Source: an uncultured Pelagibacteraceae bacterium
GTDB taxonomy: Bacteria > Pseudomonadota > Alphaproteobacteria > Pelagibacterales > Pelagibacteraceae
DNA length: 64,000 bases
Reading direction: 5' to 3'
Assembly: GCA_902634775.1 (NCBI GenBank)
Contig: CACPLG010000001.1
Span: forward strand, 1-64,000
A program made the position numbers and the translations under genes. The notes under the pieces are model-generated. The model did no database searches and was not told where the DNA came from. It worked only from the letters and a program-made list of their open reading frames with translations. This document shows, piece after piece, positions 9,335-19,391 of the stretch (its first letter is position 1; each line of letters begins with the position of its first letter).

Positions 9335-10611
9335 TTTGCTAGTATTTTAGGCAAAGAATAAAAATCTGCAGTATCGATTTTTGAGGAATATTGTCTTCTC
9401 ATACTCCATTTTTTATTTATCCCTGCACTTGCCAAGCTAATTGTTGATCTTCCATACCTGTAGTTAGTACTATCAATAGATTGCATTAAATTTTTGATCT
9501 TCTCGTCTTTTGTAGACTTAAACAAACTATTTCCTTTTTCAGAGTCGGATAAACCTGACAAAATTATACCAGCTTTTTGATACTTGAATCCATCTTTGTA
9601 TATTAGATCAAGACCTGTAAGAGCGTTTTTAACTATTTCAATACTATTATTTGTGGCAATAGGAAAATCGATTGTCTTTGAATTTGAATAGAATATACCT
9701 TTATTTTGAAAAGGACTTGTTCTTATAAAAACTGTGATAGACTTAGAGACTAGTGACTCGGATCTAATTTTTTCTGCTGCATTTAAACAGTAGCTTGTTA
9801 CAGACTCTTTCAGTTCTCTGAGTTTTTCTACTTTCTTTCCAAATGATCTCGATACACAACAACTTTTTCTTTTTGCTTGTTTAGTTTCAATTTCAATACA
9901 AGGAACACCTCTAAGCTCCATAGCAGTTCTTGAACTAAGAACGTTTTTTGTTTTTTTAATCCAAGTATTTGAAGCATTCTTTAATTGTTTTGCATTATAA
10001 ATTCCATTTTTGATATAAAACTTTGATAGTTGTTTTCCAACTCCCCATATATCTCTTACTTCAACTTTTTCTAGTATTGGGTCTAAGTCCTTAATATTGA
10101 CCAAGCTTACAACACCCGACTTTTGTTTTTTTGCTATATGATTTGCAACCTTGCTTAAAGTTTTAGTCTCAGCTATTCCGATACTAGTTGGTATACCAGT
10201 CCACTGTAAAACAGTGTTTCTAATTTCTTTACCAACATCCTTTACGTCTTTGTCCGAAAAATTAGATAAATCTAAAAAAGCTTCATCAATAGAATAAACT
10301 TCTATTTTTGAGTTAAATCTTTTTAGTGTTCGCATTACTCTTCGTGATATGTCCCCATATAGAGAATAGTTTGAAGAAAATACCTGAACATTATTTTTTA
10401 TAATAATATTTCTTGCTTTAAAATAAGGCTCTCCCATTTTAATCCCCAGGGCTTTAGCTTCGTTAGATCTTGATATTATACACCCGTCGTTATTAGAAAG
10501 AACTACCACAGGTAGCCTTCTTATTTTTGGGTTGAATAATCTTTCACAAGAAACATAGAAAGAATTACAATCTATCAATGCAATTTTTTTAGTATACAGA
10601 GTGGATGACAT
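9331..10611 (-). CDS. umuC: DNA polymerase V catalytic subunit UmuC
   Basis: A 426-residue Y-family polymerase for error-prone bypass of DNA damage. The palm starts with [15 protein letters not shown] (metal aspartate near residue 14), continues with [18 protein letters not shown], and contains the catalytic [11 protein letters not shown] near residues 102-112. A helix-hairpin-helix region follows, and the C-terminal domain is full length. It overlaps umuD by 23 bases, so the pair forms a standard umuDC operon. No recombination or mobile-element context is visible. In a streamlined genome a dedicated mutagenic polymerase is a notable retention. Confidence 0.97.
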   Translation of the reverse strand: MSSTLYTKKIALIDCNSFYVSCERLFNPKIRRLPVVVLSNNDGCIISRSNEAKALGIKMGEPYFKARNIIIKNNVQVFSSNYSLYGDISRRVMRTLKRFNSKIEVYSIDEAFLDLSNFSDKDVKDVGKEIRNTVLQWTGIPTSIGIAETKTLSKVANHIAKKQKSGVVSLVNIKDLDPILEKVEVRDIWGVGKQLSKFYIKNGIYNAKQLKNASNTWIKKTKNVLSSRTAMELRGVPCIEIETKQAKRKSCCVSRSFGKKVEKLRELKESVTSYCLNAAEKIRSESLVSKSITVFIRTSPFQNKGIFYSNSKTIDFPIATNNSIEIVKNALTGLDLIYKDGFKYQKAGIILSGLSDSEKGNSLFKSTKDEKIKNLMQSIDSTNYRYGRSTISLASAGINKKWSMRRQYSSKIDTADFYSLPKILAN

Positions 10612-10984
10612 AAGTTACGACCCCCCAAACAAAAACATCTGCTTCTTCATTTATTAAAATTCTATCCTCAAATTTTTTAGATCCAGAGGTTAGAAATTGT
10701 TTATCTTTTTCTTTGACAAAACTTTTAACAACAAGTTCGTCGTGAACATTCGCTATAACAGTAGAAAAGTTTTTAGGCTTTAGGCTTTTGTCTACAACTA
10801 ATAGATCTCCATCATAAATTCCAGCATTGACCATAGATTTTCCCTGCACCCTAATTATAAATGTTGCAGGAACATTCTTTATGAGGTGAACATTTAGATC
10901 TATGTCTTCCTCAATGTAGTCTGTAGCTGGCGAAGGAAAACCTGCTCCAGCTTTGTGTAAATAATAGGGTATAGTTAGCTTCAT
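10589..10984 (-). CDS. umuD: UmuD, self-cleaving S24 peptidase subunit of polymerase V
   Basis: A 131-residue LexA-fold protein. RecA-stimulated cleavage should occur at A14-G15 in AGAGFPSP, and the serine-lysine dyad is S50 (GKSM) and K87 (VVKSF). These match C24-G25, S60 and K97 of the E. coli protein with a constant offset of 10, so the N-terminal arm is shorter. Cleavage would produce UmuD' and activate UmuC for translesion synthesis. The gene starts 5 bases after an SOS-type operator and is first in the operon. Confidence 0.95.
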   Translation of the reverse strand: MKLTIPYYLHKAGAGFPSPATDYIEEDIDLNVHLIKNVPATFIIRVQGKSMVNAGIYDGDLLVVDKSLKPKNFSTVIANVHDELVVKSFVKEKDKQFLTSGSKKFEDRILINEEADVFVWGVVTYVIHSVY

Positions 10985-10988
10985 AAAT

Positions 10989-11003
10989 GTTCTTATTTTG
11001 TTC
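10989..11003 (-). promoter_or_regulatory. SOS (LexA) box of umuDC, GAAC-N7-GAAC
   Basis: On the minus strand GAACAAAATAAGAAC matches the alphaproteobacterial LexA operator GTTC-N7-GTTC exactly (read here as its complement). It spans the predicted transcription start region, ideal for repression. It shares GAACAAAAT with a similar site before recA. No lexA gene lies in this window. Confidence 0.8.
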
Positions 11004-11011
11004 TTTTGTAA

Positions 11012-11040
11012 TTAATAACCTAATAAATCGATATAGTCAA
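11012..11040 (-). promoter_or_regulatory. Sigma-70-type promoter of umuDC
   Basis: On the minus strand TTGACT (11040-11035) and TATTAA (11017-11012) are separated by exactly 17 bases. The SOS box begins 8 bases after the -10 element. Confidence 0.72.
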
Positions 11041-11049
11041 ATAGGTTGT

Positions 11050-11118
11050 ATTTTGAGTCTGAAATTGAATCAAAAGTGAATCAAAACGAGAACACTGAAA
11101 CTACATTTTGATACGTTG
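11050..11118. repeat. Cluster of TGAATCAAAA-type repeats between umuD and the GFA genes
   Basis: Two exact 10-base direct repeats TGAATCAAAA occur at 11066-11075 and 11077-11086, an 11-base period. An inverted near-copy TTTTGAGTC starts at 11051 and another, ATTTTGATAC, lies near 11106-11115. The arrangement resembles an operator array bound by a helix-turn-helix regulator. The target gene is unknown; the divergent genes are umuDC and the GFA pair. Confidence 0.45.
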
Positions 11119-11152
11119 TGGATAACTTTTACAAGGGATAGACTAAAAAGAG

Positions 11153-11527
11153 ATGAAAAAATTAACGTGCCACTGTGGAGAGATAGAAATAAAAATAAAA
11201 TTAAAAGAAAAATCAAATGATTATTACAGATGCAACTGTTCTATTTGTAAAAGAAAAGGCTCCATAACAACAATAGTGGATAAGAAAAATTTAGAAATAA
11301 TTAAGGGTGCAGGAAAAATTAAATTTTACCAATTCAATACAAAAGCTGCAAAGCACTTTTTTTGTTCTGTTTGCGGAATAAACACTCATAATTTAAGAAG
11401 GAGTGATCCAAATACATATGGAGTAAACGTTGGGTGTTTGGAAGATATGTCGACTAAAGAATTATTTGAACTTAATGTAAGAGTAAATGATGGCAAAAAT
11501 CATAAAATGGATAAAATAGAAAAATGA
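11153..11527 (+). CDS. GFA/CENP-V fold zinc protein, first copy
   Basis: A 124-residue member of the glutathione-dependent formaldehyde-activating enzyme fold. Zinc ligands are visible as C6/C8 (CHCGE), C27/C29/C32 (CNCSICKRKG) and C71/C74 (FCSVCGINTHN), the full set for two zinc sites. Most family members are not proven formaldehyde enzymes, so only the fold is secure. It overlaps a paralogous gene by 4 bases, forming a tandem duplication of about 45-50 percent identity by eye. The location upstream of glycerate kinase does not define a role. Confidence 0.85.
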   Translation: MKKLTCHCGEIEIKIKLKEKSNDYYRCNCSICKRKGSITTIVDKKNLEIIKGAGKIKFYQFNTKAAKHFFCSVCGINTHNLRRSDPNTYGVNVGCLEDMSTKELFELNVRVNDGKNHKMDKIEK

Positions 11528-11895
11528 TAAAAAAATTAAAGTGTCACTGTGGTGAAGTTGAAGCTGAAGTAAAGATACCTGAAACAGGTATTGAAAAATT
11601 CATGAGATGTAATTGCTCTTTATGTAAAAGAAAAGGATACATAATTGGCGTAATAGGAGAGAACGACTTTAAATTAATTAAAGGTGAAAAAATGTTAAAG
11701 CTTTATCAGTATAATACAAAAGTTGCTAAACACTATTTCTGTTCTATATGTGGTATTCATACTCACAATAGACCAAGAATTAATCCAAAAATTTACGGAA
11801 TAAATATCGCATGTATTGACGACATAGATACTTTTGCTTTAAAAGATGTTCCAGTCAATAATGGTGAGAACCATCCATTAGACCAAAAAAAATAA
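11524..11895 (+). CDS. GFA/CENP-V fold zinc protein, second copy
   Basis: A 123-residue paralogue of the preceding gene with the same cysteine pattern (CHCGE, CNCSLCKRKG, FCSICGIHTHN). The ATG lies inside the end of the first copy (ATGA overlap), so the two are translated as a coupled pair and may form a hetero-oligomer. Differences cluster in the loop after the CKRKG motif. It ends one base before the glycerate kinase gene. Substrate is unknown; a glutathione- or thiol-adduct chemistry is the family-based guess. Confidence 0.85.
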   Translation: MIKKLKCHCGEVEAEVKIPETGIEKFMRCNCSLCKRKGYIIGVIGENDFKLIKGEKMLKLYQYNTKVAKHYFCSICGIHTHNRPRINPKIYGINIACIDDIDTFALKDVPVNNGENHPLDQKK

Positions 11896-11896
11896 T

Positions 11897-12826
11897 ATGC
11901 AAAATTATAAAGAGTGTTTCGAAAAAGTAAGAAAAGATTGTGTAAAATATATACAGTCACAAGAAACAAAAAAAGAAAAGTTTAAAAACAAAGATCAAAT
12001 GATAAAATCCCATATAATTCCTTTATGTTTTTGGATTAACAAAAAAAGGAAAAATAAAAAAACTTTGCTGGTGGGTCTTGCAGGAGGTCAAGGTACTGGA
12101 AAAACAACAATTTCAACTTTATTAAGATTAGTACTTATCAAGTATTTTAAATTACAAGTTTTCAAAATTTCTATAGATGATTTTTATAAAACTAGAAAAG
12201 AAAGAATTCTATTGTCAAAAAATAGACATCCCTTGTTACTTACAAGAGGGGTTCCAGGTACGCACGATATACAATTAATGATTAACCTTTTAAAGAAAGT
12301 CAAAAAAAGTACATTTAGATCAATTAACGTTCCAAAATTTGACAAATCAATTGATGATAGGTGTAAAAAAAATAGTTGGTTTAAATTAAAAAAGAAACCA
12401 GATATTTTAATTTTGGAAGGTTGGTGTGTTGGTGCTAAACCTGAAGGTGGTAGATCTTTAAATAGACCAATAAATATTCTAGAAAAAAATGCAGACAAAA
12501 AGAAGATTTGGAGGAGTTATGTTAATAATCAACTTAAATTGAAATATTCAAAACTCTTTGATCAATTAGATAGTCTGTTATATTTAAAAGCCAAAAATTT
12601 TAAATTGTTAAAACGATGGAGATTGAAACAAGAAAAAAAACTAAAAATGAAAAGTGGAACTAAAAAAAACTCTAAGATAATGAATGAGAAAGAAGTCGAA
12701 ACTTTCATGATGACTTATCAAAGAATTACTCAAAACATGTTTAAACATGCTCCAAAATATTCTTCAGCGGTTATTGATCTTAATGAAAATCATCAAATTA
12801 AAAAGGTAAGATTTAAACATGCTTAA
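11897..12826 (+). CDS. D-glycerate 3-kinase (GLYK type)
   Basis: A 309-residue P-loop kinase resembling plant-type glycerate 3-kinase, which makes 3-phosphoglycerate from D-glycerate. The Walker A motif GLAGGQGTGKTT lies at residues 60-71, preceded by a helix-rich N-terminus, and the ISIDDFYKT segment and ILEGWCVGAKP (about residue 172) are hallmarks of this family. It is unrelated to the GarK and GckA kinases. The 3' end overlaps tolC by 8 bases. In SAR11 such a kinase would link glyoxylate/glycolate or serine-cycle intermediates to central metabolism; that part is inference. Confidence 0.88.
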   Translation: MQNYKECFEKVRKDCVKYIQSQETKKEKFKNKDQMIKSHIIPLCFWINKKRKNKKTLLVGLAGGQGTGKTTISTLLRLVLIKYFKLQVFKISIDDFYKTRKERILLSKNRHPLLLTRGVPGTHDIQLMINLLKKVKKSTFRSINVPKFDKSIDDRCKKNSWFKLKKKPDILILEGWCVGAKPEGGRSLNRPINILEKNADKKKIWRSYVNNQLKLKYSKLFDQLDSLLYLKAKNFKLLKRWRLKQEKKLKMKSGTKKNSKIMNEKEVETFMMTYQRITQNMFKHAPKYSSAVIDLNENHQIKKVRFKHA

Positions 12827-14123
12827 TTTTTTAAGAATAACAATTTTAATTTTATTTTTCTCTATACAAAATTCATATGCTGCAGATTTTTACAAAGCAT
12901 TACAAGACGCTTATTTGAGTAACCCTGAGCTAAATGCAGAGAGAGAAAACATCTTAGTTTCAGAAGAAGATTTAAAAATATCAAAAAGTGAGTTTTTACC
13001 TTCCGTTACAATTACAGGCACTAAAAGTGAGGCGACCACTAAAAAATTAACAGATCGTGATGGAACTAGTGCTGCTATTACTGATGTAGATACCGAAACA
13101 CAAACCGTCACGATAGAGCAAAAAGTTTTTCAAGGTTTAGGTGGAAAAGCAGAACTTGATAAAAGTAAAATTGGTATAAATTTAGCAAAAGCAAAATTAT
13201 TAAGGAAAGAACAAGAAGTTATATTAAGTGCAGCTGAAGCTTTTACAGGAGTTATTTTAGCTAACAAGAAATTTAAAATAAATAAAGAAAACTTAGATTT
13301 ATTAGAAAGACAAGTAGAAACTGATCAAAATAGACTTGAAAGTGGAATAATAACTTTAGCAGATTTAGCTCAATCTGAATCATCTTTAGCTGGAGCACAA
13401 GCACAATTTATCAACTCCCAAAATGATTTAGTTACCGCCAAACTTCTTTATGAAAAAATTATAGGCCCACTTAATGATATTGAAAGTTTAAGTGAAGATG
13501 TAAACATAGAATTTGATATTCCAACATCCCTTCAAAACGCTATTCAAATTTCAAAAGGGAATAACCCAGATCTTACCATTGCTAAACTAGAGTATGACCA
13601 ATCTGAAAAGGATGTTAAAATTGCACTTTCAGAATTTTCACCTTCAGCAACTATTTCAGCTAAGTCTTCAAAATCAGATGACTTTAGCTCATCGTATGAT
13701 GAAAGAGAACAAGAGACAGTAAGTGCTGAAATTTCTTGGCCAATATTTCAAGGAGGAAAAAATTCAGCATCTCTTGAAAGGAGCAAGAATTTACAAAATC
13801 GAAAACAATTACTTTTAGATAATGCTGTTAGAACTAATGAAACAAGCGTTGCAAGCGCTTGGTCTAAGTTTCAATCTTCAGATAGTTTGTTATCTTCAGT
13901 TCGTGCGCAGGTGAAAGCCGCAGAAATTGCTCACGAAGGGATAACAGTTGAATATGAAACTGGACTTGGAAGAACCACTCTTGATGTTATTCAATCAAAT
14001 ACAATTCTTTTAACGGCTAAAATCAATTTAGCTAATTCAGAAAGAAACCTCCTATTGTCACAGTTAGAGCTTTTAAAATCAGTAGGTCTTTTGAACGCAA
14101 AATATCTCAATATTATTAAGTAA
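12819..14123 (+). CDS. tolC: TolC-family outer membrane efflux protein
   Basis: A 434-residue protein with a signal peptide (residues 1-21, cut after SYA) and two TolC repeats rich in amphipathic helix. Repeat one begins YKALQDAYLSNPELNAERENI, and the second covers about residues 220-420 with GNNPDLTIAKLEYDQSE. It would form the trimeric outer membrane channel for tripartite export. No inner membrane pump or adaptor gene is adjacent, so it probably serves several systems. It is co-directional with recA but separated by 97 bases that hold the recA promoter. Confidence 0.93.
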   Translation: MLNFLRITILILFFSIQNSYAADFYKALQDAYLSNPELNAERENILVSEEDLKISKSEFLPSVTITGTKSEATTKKLTDRDGTSAAITDVDTETQTVTIEQKVFQGLGGKAELDKSKIGINLAKAKLLRKEQEVILSAAEAFTGVILANKKFKINKENLDLLERQVETDQNRLESGIITLADLAQSESSLAGAQAQFINSQNDLVTAKLLYEKIIGPLNDIESLSEDVNIEFDIPTSLQNAIQISKGNNPDLTIAKLEYDQSEKDVKIALSEFSPSATISAKSSKSDDFSSSYDEREQETVSAEISWPIFQGGKNSASLERSKNLQNRKQLLLDNAVRTNETSVASAWSKFQSSDSLLSSVRAQVKAAEIAHEGITVEYETGLGRTTLDVIQSNTILLTAKINLANSERNLLLSQLELLKSVGLLNAKYLNIIK

Positions 14124-14145
14124 TTTAGAGCTTTTTATTTAATCC

Positions 14146-14173
14146 TTGCCAATGAGAACAAAATGTGTACATT
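14146..14173 (+). promoter_or_regulatory. Predicted recA promoter
   Basis: TTGCCA (14146-14151) and TACATT (14168-14173) are 16 bases apart. The SOS-type box at 14156-14170 fills the spacer and touches the -10, as expected for a repressor-controlled promoter. Confidence 0.5.
14156..14170 (+). promoter_or_regulatory. SOS-type box of recA, GAAC-N7-GTAC
   Basis: GAACAAAATGTGTAC matches the GAAC-N7-GNAC form reported for alphaproteobacterial damage genes and shares its first nine bases with the umuDC box. It lies 50 bases before the recA start codon. Confidence 0.68.
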
Positions 14174-14220
14174 TAAAAGCATGATTCGTATGTTAACAAT
14201 TAATAAAAAAGAGGCATCAA

Positions 14221-15345
14221 ATGACAAAAAATAACTTAAAAGTGGTCAAAACCGCGAAAGATAAAGACTTGGAAAATAAAGAAAAAAATAAAGCTTTAGA
14301 CGCAGCTATCAGTCAAATTACTGATAATTTTGGAAAAGGTTCTGTAATGAAGCTTGGCCAGAAAAAAGCTATGGATATAGAGTCTATCTCTACAGGCTCT
14401 TTAAGCTTAGATTTAGCTTTAGGTATTGGTGGATTACCGAAAGGAAGAATTGTCGAAATTTATGGTCCAGAGTCTTCTGGAAAAACAACACTTGCTCTTC
14501 AAGTAGTCGCTGAAGCTCAAAAATCTGGGGGAATATGCGCATTTGTTGATGCAGAGCATGCTTTAGACCCAGTATATGCAAAAAAATTAGGTGTAAATAC
14601 AGAGGAATTATTAATTTCTCAACCTGATGCTGGTGAGCAAGCACTCGAGATAGCAGATACACTTGTTAAGTCAGGTTCTATTTCTGTAATAGTTATTGAC
14701 TCAGTTGCAGCATTAACACCAAGAGCTGAAATTGAAGGGGACATGGGTGATCATCACGTAGGTCTTCAATCAAGATTAATGAGTCAGGCATTGAGAAAAT
14801 TAACTAGCTCAATATCAAACACAAACACAATGATGATTTTCATTAACCAAATCAGAATGAAAATAGGTGTTATGTTTGGAAGTCCTGAAACTACATCAGG
14901 TGGAAATGCATTAAAATTCTACTCATCTGTAAGAATGGACATTAGAAGAATTGGTGCGATAAAAGATAAAGATGCAATCATTGGTAATTCTACAAGAGTT
15001 AAAGTTGTTAAAAACAAAGTATCTCCACCATTTAAAGTAGTTGAGTTTGATTTAATGTATGGAAAAGGAATTAGTAAAGTAGGTGAATTAATCGACCTTG
15101 GTGCAAAAGCAGAGATAGTTGAAAAATCTGGCGCTTGGTATGCATACAAAGGTGAGAAAATTGGTCAAGGAAGAGAAAATGCCAAAATCTACTTAGAACA
15201 AAATCCAAAGGTTGCCGCTGAAATAGAGATGGCAATTAGAGAAAAAGCAGGTGTGATTACTAAAAAAATTGAAGGTAACCCACTTGATCAGGAAAAAATA
15301 GAAGCGAGCCAAAAAGAAGAGACTCCTCCTGTAAAAAAGAATTAG
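14221..15345 (+). CDS. recA: Recombinase RecA
   Basis: A 374-residue strand-exchange ATPase and SOS coprotease. The Walker A motif GPESSGKTT lies near residues 80-88, the L1/L2 DNA-binding loops are in [18 protein letters not shown] and [15 protein letters not shown], and [14 protein letters not shown] is intact. The N-terminal extension of about 30 residues is rich in lysine and lacks the usual short helix start, which is common in alphaproteobacteria. RecA filaments would also trigger cleavage of the UmuD encoded about 3 kb upstream. A terminator follows. Confidence 0.99.
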   Translation: MTKNNLKVVKTAKDKDLENKEKNKALDAAISQITDNFGKGSVMKLGQKKAMDIESISTGSLSLDLALGIGGLPKGRIVEIYGPESSGKTTLALQVVAEAQKSGGICAFVDAEHALDPVYAKKLGVNTEELLISQPDAGEQALEIADTLVKSGSISVIVIDSVAALTPRAEIEGDMGDHHVGLQSRLMSQALRKLTSSISNTNTMMIFINQIRMKIGVMFGSPETTSGGNALKFYSSVRMDIRRIGAIKDKDAIIGNSTRVKVVKNKVSPPFKVVEFDLMYGKGISKVGELIDLGAKAEIVEKSGAWYAYKGEKIGQGRENAKIYLEQNPKVAAEIEMAIREKAGVITKKIEGNPLDQEKIEASQKEETPPVKKN

Positions 15346-15368
15346 CTAAATAGTCATTATTAGTTAAG

Positions 15369-15395
15369 AAAAGGCGCTGTAACAGGCGCCTTTTT
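15369..15395 (+). terminator. Intrinsic terminator after recA
   Basis: AAGGCGCTGT pairs with ACAGGCGCCTT (one bulged G) around a single-base loop and leads into a T tract. Confidence 0.9.
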
Positions 15396-15442
15396 CCCCT
15401 TAAGATTATAGACATCATTTAAAAAAGCTGTATTTTAAAAAT

Positions 15443-18109
15443 ATGGCTCAAAAAACCTTAAATGAAATAAGAAATACTTTTCTCAAATATTTTGAGAAAA
15501 ATGATCATAAAATAGTTGAGTCTAGCAACCTTGTTCCAAACAACGACCCAACGTTGATGTTTGCCAATTCTGGAATGGTTCAATTCAAAAATGTTTTTAC
15601 TGGATTAGAGAAAAGAGATTACAAAAGAGCTACCACTTCTCAAAAATGCGTTAGGGCAGGTGGAAAACATAACGATTTAGAAAATGTTGGATATACCCCA
15701 AGACACCATACATTTTTTGAAATGCTCGGAAACTTTTCTTTTGGGGATTATTTTAAAGAGAGAGCAATAGAGCTTGCATGGAATTTGATAACTAAAGATT
15801 TTGGATTAGATAAAAATAGACTTTATTTTACTGTTTTTAATGAAGATGAAGAAGCATTTAAACTTTGGAAAAAAATATCAGGCTTAAATGAAAATAAAAT
15901 AATCAAAATTTCTACTTCAGATAATTTTTGGTCAATGGGTGAAACAGGTCCATGCGGACCATGTTCTGAAATTTTTTATGATCACGGAGATCATTTAAAA
16001 GGTGGGCTTCCTGGAAGCAAAGACCAAGATGGCGATAGATATATTGAGATTTGGAACTTAGTTTTCATGCAATATGAACAGGTTTCAAAAGATAAAAGAA
16101 TAGATTTACCTAAACCTTCAGTAGATACAGGTATGGGTCTTGAGAGAATGGCAGCACTTCTTCAAGGTACACATGACAATTATAAAACAGATCATTTCTT
16201 AAAATTAATAAATTCAATTTCAGAAACTGTAAAAGTTAAACCAAACGAAAATAATTTATCAAGTTTTAGAGTGATAGCTGATCACTTAAGAGCAAGTTCA
16301 TTTCTACTTGCTGAAGGAGTTTTACCTTCTAATGAAGGAAGAGGTTATGTCCTCAGAAGAATTATGAGAAGAGGAATGAGACACTCACATTTACTAGGAT
16401 CTAAAGAACCAATTTTTTTTAATATTTTCAAAACTCTTTTAGATGAAATGTCTCAAAATTATCCAGAGTTAAAAAGGGCAGAGTCACTTATCAAAGAAAC
16501 CTTGAAAATGGAGGAAGAAAAATTTTTGGTTTTATTAGAAAGAGGCATGAAAATTCTGGTTGATGAAATCTCAAAAATAGACAAGGTTCTTCCTGGAGAA
16601 GTTGCTTTCAAACTTTATGATACTTACGGATTTCCGTTAGATTTAACTGAAGATATTCTTAAGAACAAATCTCTCAAAGTAGATAACACAAAATTTGATG
16701 AGATGATGAAAAAAAGCAGAGAACTTGCAAAAAAGAATTGGAAGGGTTCAGGGGATAGTTCAGTCAGTGAAATTTGGTTTAATCTAAAAGAGAAAATCGG
16801 TCCTACTGAATTTTTAGGTTATGAGACTAATCAGGCTGAAGGTAGTGTTACAGCAATAATTAAAGATGATAAAGAAATTCAACAATTGAAAGAAGGCGAA
16901 GAAGGACAAATTATTTTAAATCAAACCCCCTTTTATGGTGAATCTGGTGGTCAGGTTGGTGACAAAGGCACGATAACTTCGGGTGAAAATGAATTTGAGG
17001 TAACTGATGTTCAAAAAAAAATAGGAAACTTATTTGTACACTTTGGTAAAGTTTCAAAAGGATCAATTAAACTTAAAGATAATGTTGAATTAAAAATAAA
17101 CACAGAAAGACGTCAAAACATAAGAGCATATCACTCAGCAACGCATTTATTACATGAGTCTCTTAGAAGAACTTTAGGAACACATGTAATGCAAAAAGGA
17201 TCATTAGTTGCGCCGGACAGATTAAGATTTGATTTTAGTCATATGAAACCAATTACCGATGAAGAAATGAAAAAGATTGATGAAAATGTAAATAAATTTG
17301 TAAACTCAAAGACAGAGGTTGTTACACGATTAATGACACCTGAAGAGGGAATTGAACAAGGAGCGATGGCTTTATTCGGAGAAAAATATGGAGATGAAGT
17401 TAGAGTTGTGTTTATGGGTGAAGAAGGTTACAAATATTTTTCAACAGAACTTTGTGGTGGAACACATGTAAAAAACACTGGTGAGGTTGGTCAATTTAAA
17501 GTAGTCAGTCAGTCATCAATAGCAGCAGGTGTTAGACGGGTTGAAGCATTAAGAGATAAACAACTTGAAGAATATCTAAAGTCAAAAGATAAGATGTCGA
17601 GTTTGTCTTCTCAAAAAAATGAAGAAACTATCAAATCATTATCAAGTGAAATCACTAAGCTTGGAGGAAAACCAATTAAAAAATCTGAAGATCTTAAAAC
17701 TACTATTAAGGAGCTGACAAAACAATTAGAGGAAATAACAGTAAAGAGTATTTTATCAGATAAGAAAAAAAATATTGTTAAAGATCAAAATATTGAAAAG
17801 ATAAATATAAGATTTCAAAAAATAGATGACTTACCTTTTAAAGAATTAAGAAGACTTATTGATCAAGGCAAGAAAGATATCAAAGAGGGAATTGTAGTTA
17901 TATATGCAATTAAAGATGATAAAGTTGGTTTAGCAGTAGGAGTTACAGACTCTTTAACCAAAAAGTACGATGCAATAAAATTTGTAAAATCTGGTTCAGA
18001 AATTCTTGGTGGAAAAGGCGGTGGAGGTAGATCTGATTTTGCTCAAGCTGGCGGAGTTCATTCAAATAAAATAGAAGAAAGTTTTGAAAAGATTAAAAGC
18101 TTAATTTAA
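15443..18109 (+). CDS. alaS: Alanine--tRNA ligase
   Basis: An 888-residue class II synthetase that charges tRNA-Ala. The catalytic half starts with [15 protein letters not shown] and includes [14 protein letters not shown] and the motif 2 region; the editing domain has the zinc-binding [10 protein letters not shown] and [10 protein letters not shown]; the C-terminal C-Ala domain ends with the glycine-rich [16 protein letters not shown]. Full length for the family. Its 3' end overlaps the convergent icd gene by 9 bases with no terminator between them. Confidence 0.99.
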   Translation: MAQKTLNEIRNTFLKYFEKNDHKIVESSNLVPNNDPTLMFANSGMVQFKNVFTGLEKRDYKRATTSQKCVRAGGKHNDLENVGYTPRHHTFFEMLGNFSFGDYFKERAIELAWNLITKDFGLDKNRLYFTVFNEDEEAFKLWKKISGLNENKIIKISTSDNFWSMGETGPCGPCSEIFYDHGDHLKGGLPGSKDQDGDRYIEIWNLVFMQYEQVSKDKRIDLPKPSVDTGMGLERMAALLQGTHDNYKTDHFLKLINSISETVKVKPNENNLSSFRVIADHLRASSFLLAEGVLPSNEGRGYVLRRIMRRGMRHSHLLGSKEPIFFNIFKTLLDEMSQNYPELKRAESLIKETLKMEEEKFLVLLERGMKILVDEISKIDKVLPGEVAFKLYDTYGFPLDLTEDILKNKSLKVDNTKFDEMMKKSRELAKKNWKGSGDSSVSEIWFNLKEKIGPTEFLGYETNQAEGSVTAIIKDDKEIQQLKEGEEGQIILNQTPFYGESGGQVGDKGTITSGENEFEVTDVQKKIGNLFVHFGKVSKGSIKLKDNVELKINTERRQNIRAYHSATHLLHESLRRTLGTHVMQKGSLVAPDRLRFDFSHMKPITDEEMKKIDENVNKFVNSKTEVVTRLMTPEEGIEQGAMALFGEKYGDEVRVVFMGEEGYKYFSTELCGGTHVKNTGEVGQFKVVSQSSIAAGVRRVEALRDKQLEEYLKSKDKMSSLSSQKNEETIKSLSSEITKLGGKPIKKSEDLKTTIKELTKQLEEITVKSILSDKKKNIVKDQNIEKINIRFQKIDDLPFKELRRLIDQGKKDIKEGIVVIYAIKDDKVGLAVGVTDSLTKKYDAIKFVKSGSEILGGKGGGGRSDFAQAGGVHSNKIEESFEKIKSLI

Positions 18110-19315
18110 CTTCTTTTTTAAATTTCCATCAATTGAATCAAGAAATTGATTTGTAGTTAAGTACTTTTGATTTGCATCAATTAAAATTGCTAAATCTTTG
18201 GTCATTGATCCAGTTTCAACACAATCAATACAAACCTTTTCTAACGTATTTGCAAATTTTATTAGCTCATCATTTGCGTCTAATTTTCCTCTATGAGCAA
18301 GTCCTCTAGTCCATGCAAAAATTGATGCTATAGGATTTGTTGAAGTTTCTTTTCCTTGTTGGTGCATTCGAAAATGTCTCGTTACAGTTCCATGAGCAGC
18401 TTCTGCTTCCATTGTTCTTCCATCTGGTGCGAGCAAGACACTTGTCATAAGTCCAAGAGAGCCATATCCCTGAGCAACAGTATCTGATTGAACGTCGCCA
18501 TCATAGTTTTTACAAGCCCAAATATATTTACCGCTCCACTTCATTGCGCAGGCAACCATGTCATCTATAAGCCTATGTTCATAGGTTAATTTATTTTTTT
18601 CAAATGACGATTTAAATTCTTTTTCAAAAACACCTTGAAATATATCTTTAAATCTTCCATCGTAAGTTTTTAAAATAGTGTTTTTTGTTGAAAGGTAAAC
18701 TGGCCACTTTTTAATCAAACCATAGTTAAAACAAGATCGAGCAAAATCTTCTATTGATTTATCTAAATTGTACATCGACAAAGCCACCCCTGATCCAGGG
18801 AAATTAAATACTTCATAATTTTTGGTATCTTTGCCATCTTCAGAAGTCCATTTTATTTCAAGTTTTCCTTTACCAGGAACTTTAAAATCGGTTGCTCTAT
18901 ATTGGTCACCAAATGCATGTCTTCCAATGATTACAGGATCAGTCCATGATGGTACCAGTCTTGGAACATTTTTACAAATAATGGGCTCTCTAAATACAGT
19001 TCCTCCAATGATATTCCTAATTGTACCGTTTGGAGATCTCCACATTTTTTTTAAATTGAATTCTTTTACTCGTGCTTCGTCAGGTGTAATTGTTGCACAC
19101 TTAATACCCACACCATTCTTTTTAATTGCATTCGCACAATCAATGGTTATTTGATCTGAGGTATCATCTCTGCTTTTCATACCAAGATCGTAATATTCAA
19201 TACCCAAATCTAGATAGGGTAATATCAGTTTATTCTTTATAAACTCCCAAATTACTCTTGTCATTTCATCGCCATCCAACTCGACGATTGGGTTTTTGAC
19301 CTTAATTTTGCTCAT
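18101..19315 (-). CDS. icd: NADP-dependent isocitrate dehydrogenase (eukaryote-like type)
   Basis: A 404-residue TCA-cycle enzyme converting isocitrate to 2-oxoglutarate. The N-terminus [18 protein letters not shown] and the substrate motif [21 protein letters not shown] are those of the homodimeric type II enzymes found in eukaryotic cytosol and mitochondria and in many alphaproteobacteria, rather than the E. coli type. The NADP segment [11 protein letters not shown] is present. It stands alone on the minus strand, convergent with alaS and divergent from psd. Confidence 0.97.
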   Translation of the reverse strand: MSKIKVKNPIVELDGDEMTRVIWEFIKNKLILPYLDLGIEYYDLGMKSRDDTSDQITIDCANAIKKNGVGIKCATITPDEARVKEFNLKKMWRSPNGTIRNIIGGTVFREPIICKNVPRLVPSWTDPVIIGRHAFGDQYRATDFKVPGKGKLEIKWTSEDGKDTKNYEVFNFPGSGVALSMYNLDKSIEDFARSCFNYGLIKKWPVYLSTKNTILKTYDGRFKDIFQGVFEKEFKSSFEKNKLTYEHRLIDDMVACAMKWSGKYIWACKNYDGDVQSDTVAQGYGSLGLMTSVLLAPDGRTMEAEAAHGTVTRHFRMHQQGKETSTNPIASIFAWTRGLAHRGKLDANDELIKFANTLEKVCIDCVETGSMTKDLAILIDANQKYLTTNQFLDSIDGNLKKKLN

Positions 19316-19391
19316 ATTTATGTATAAATCTTAGTAATTGAATTTCTGCTTTTTATATACATATTAATCAGAAATTATCAAATAAAGGATT

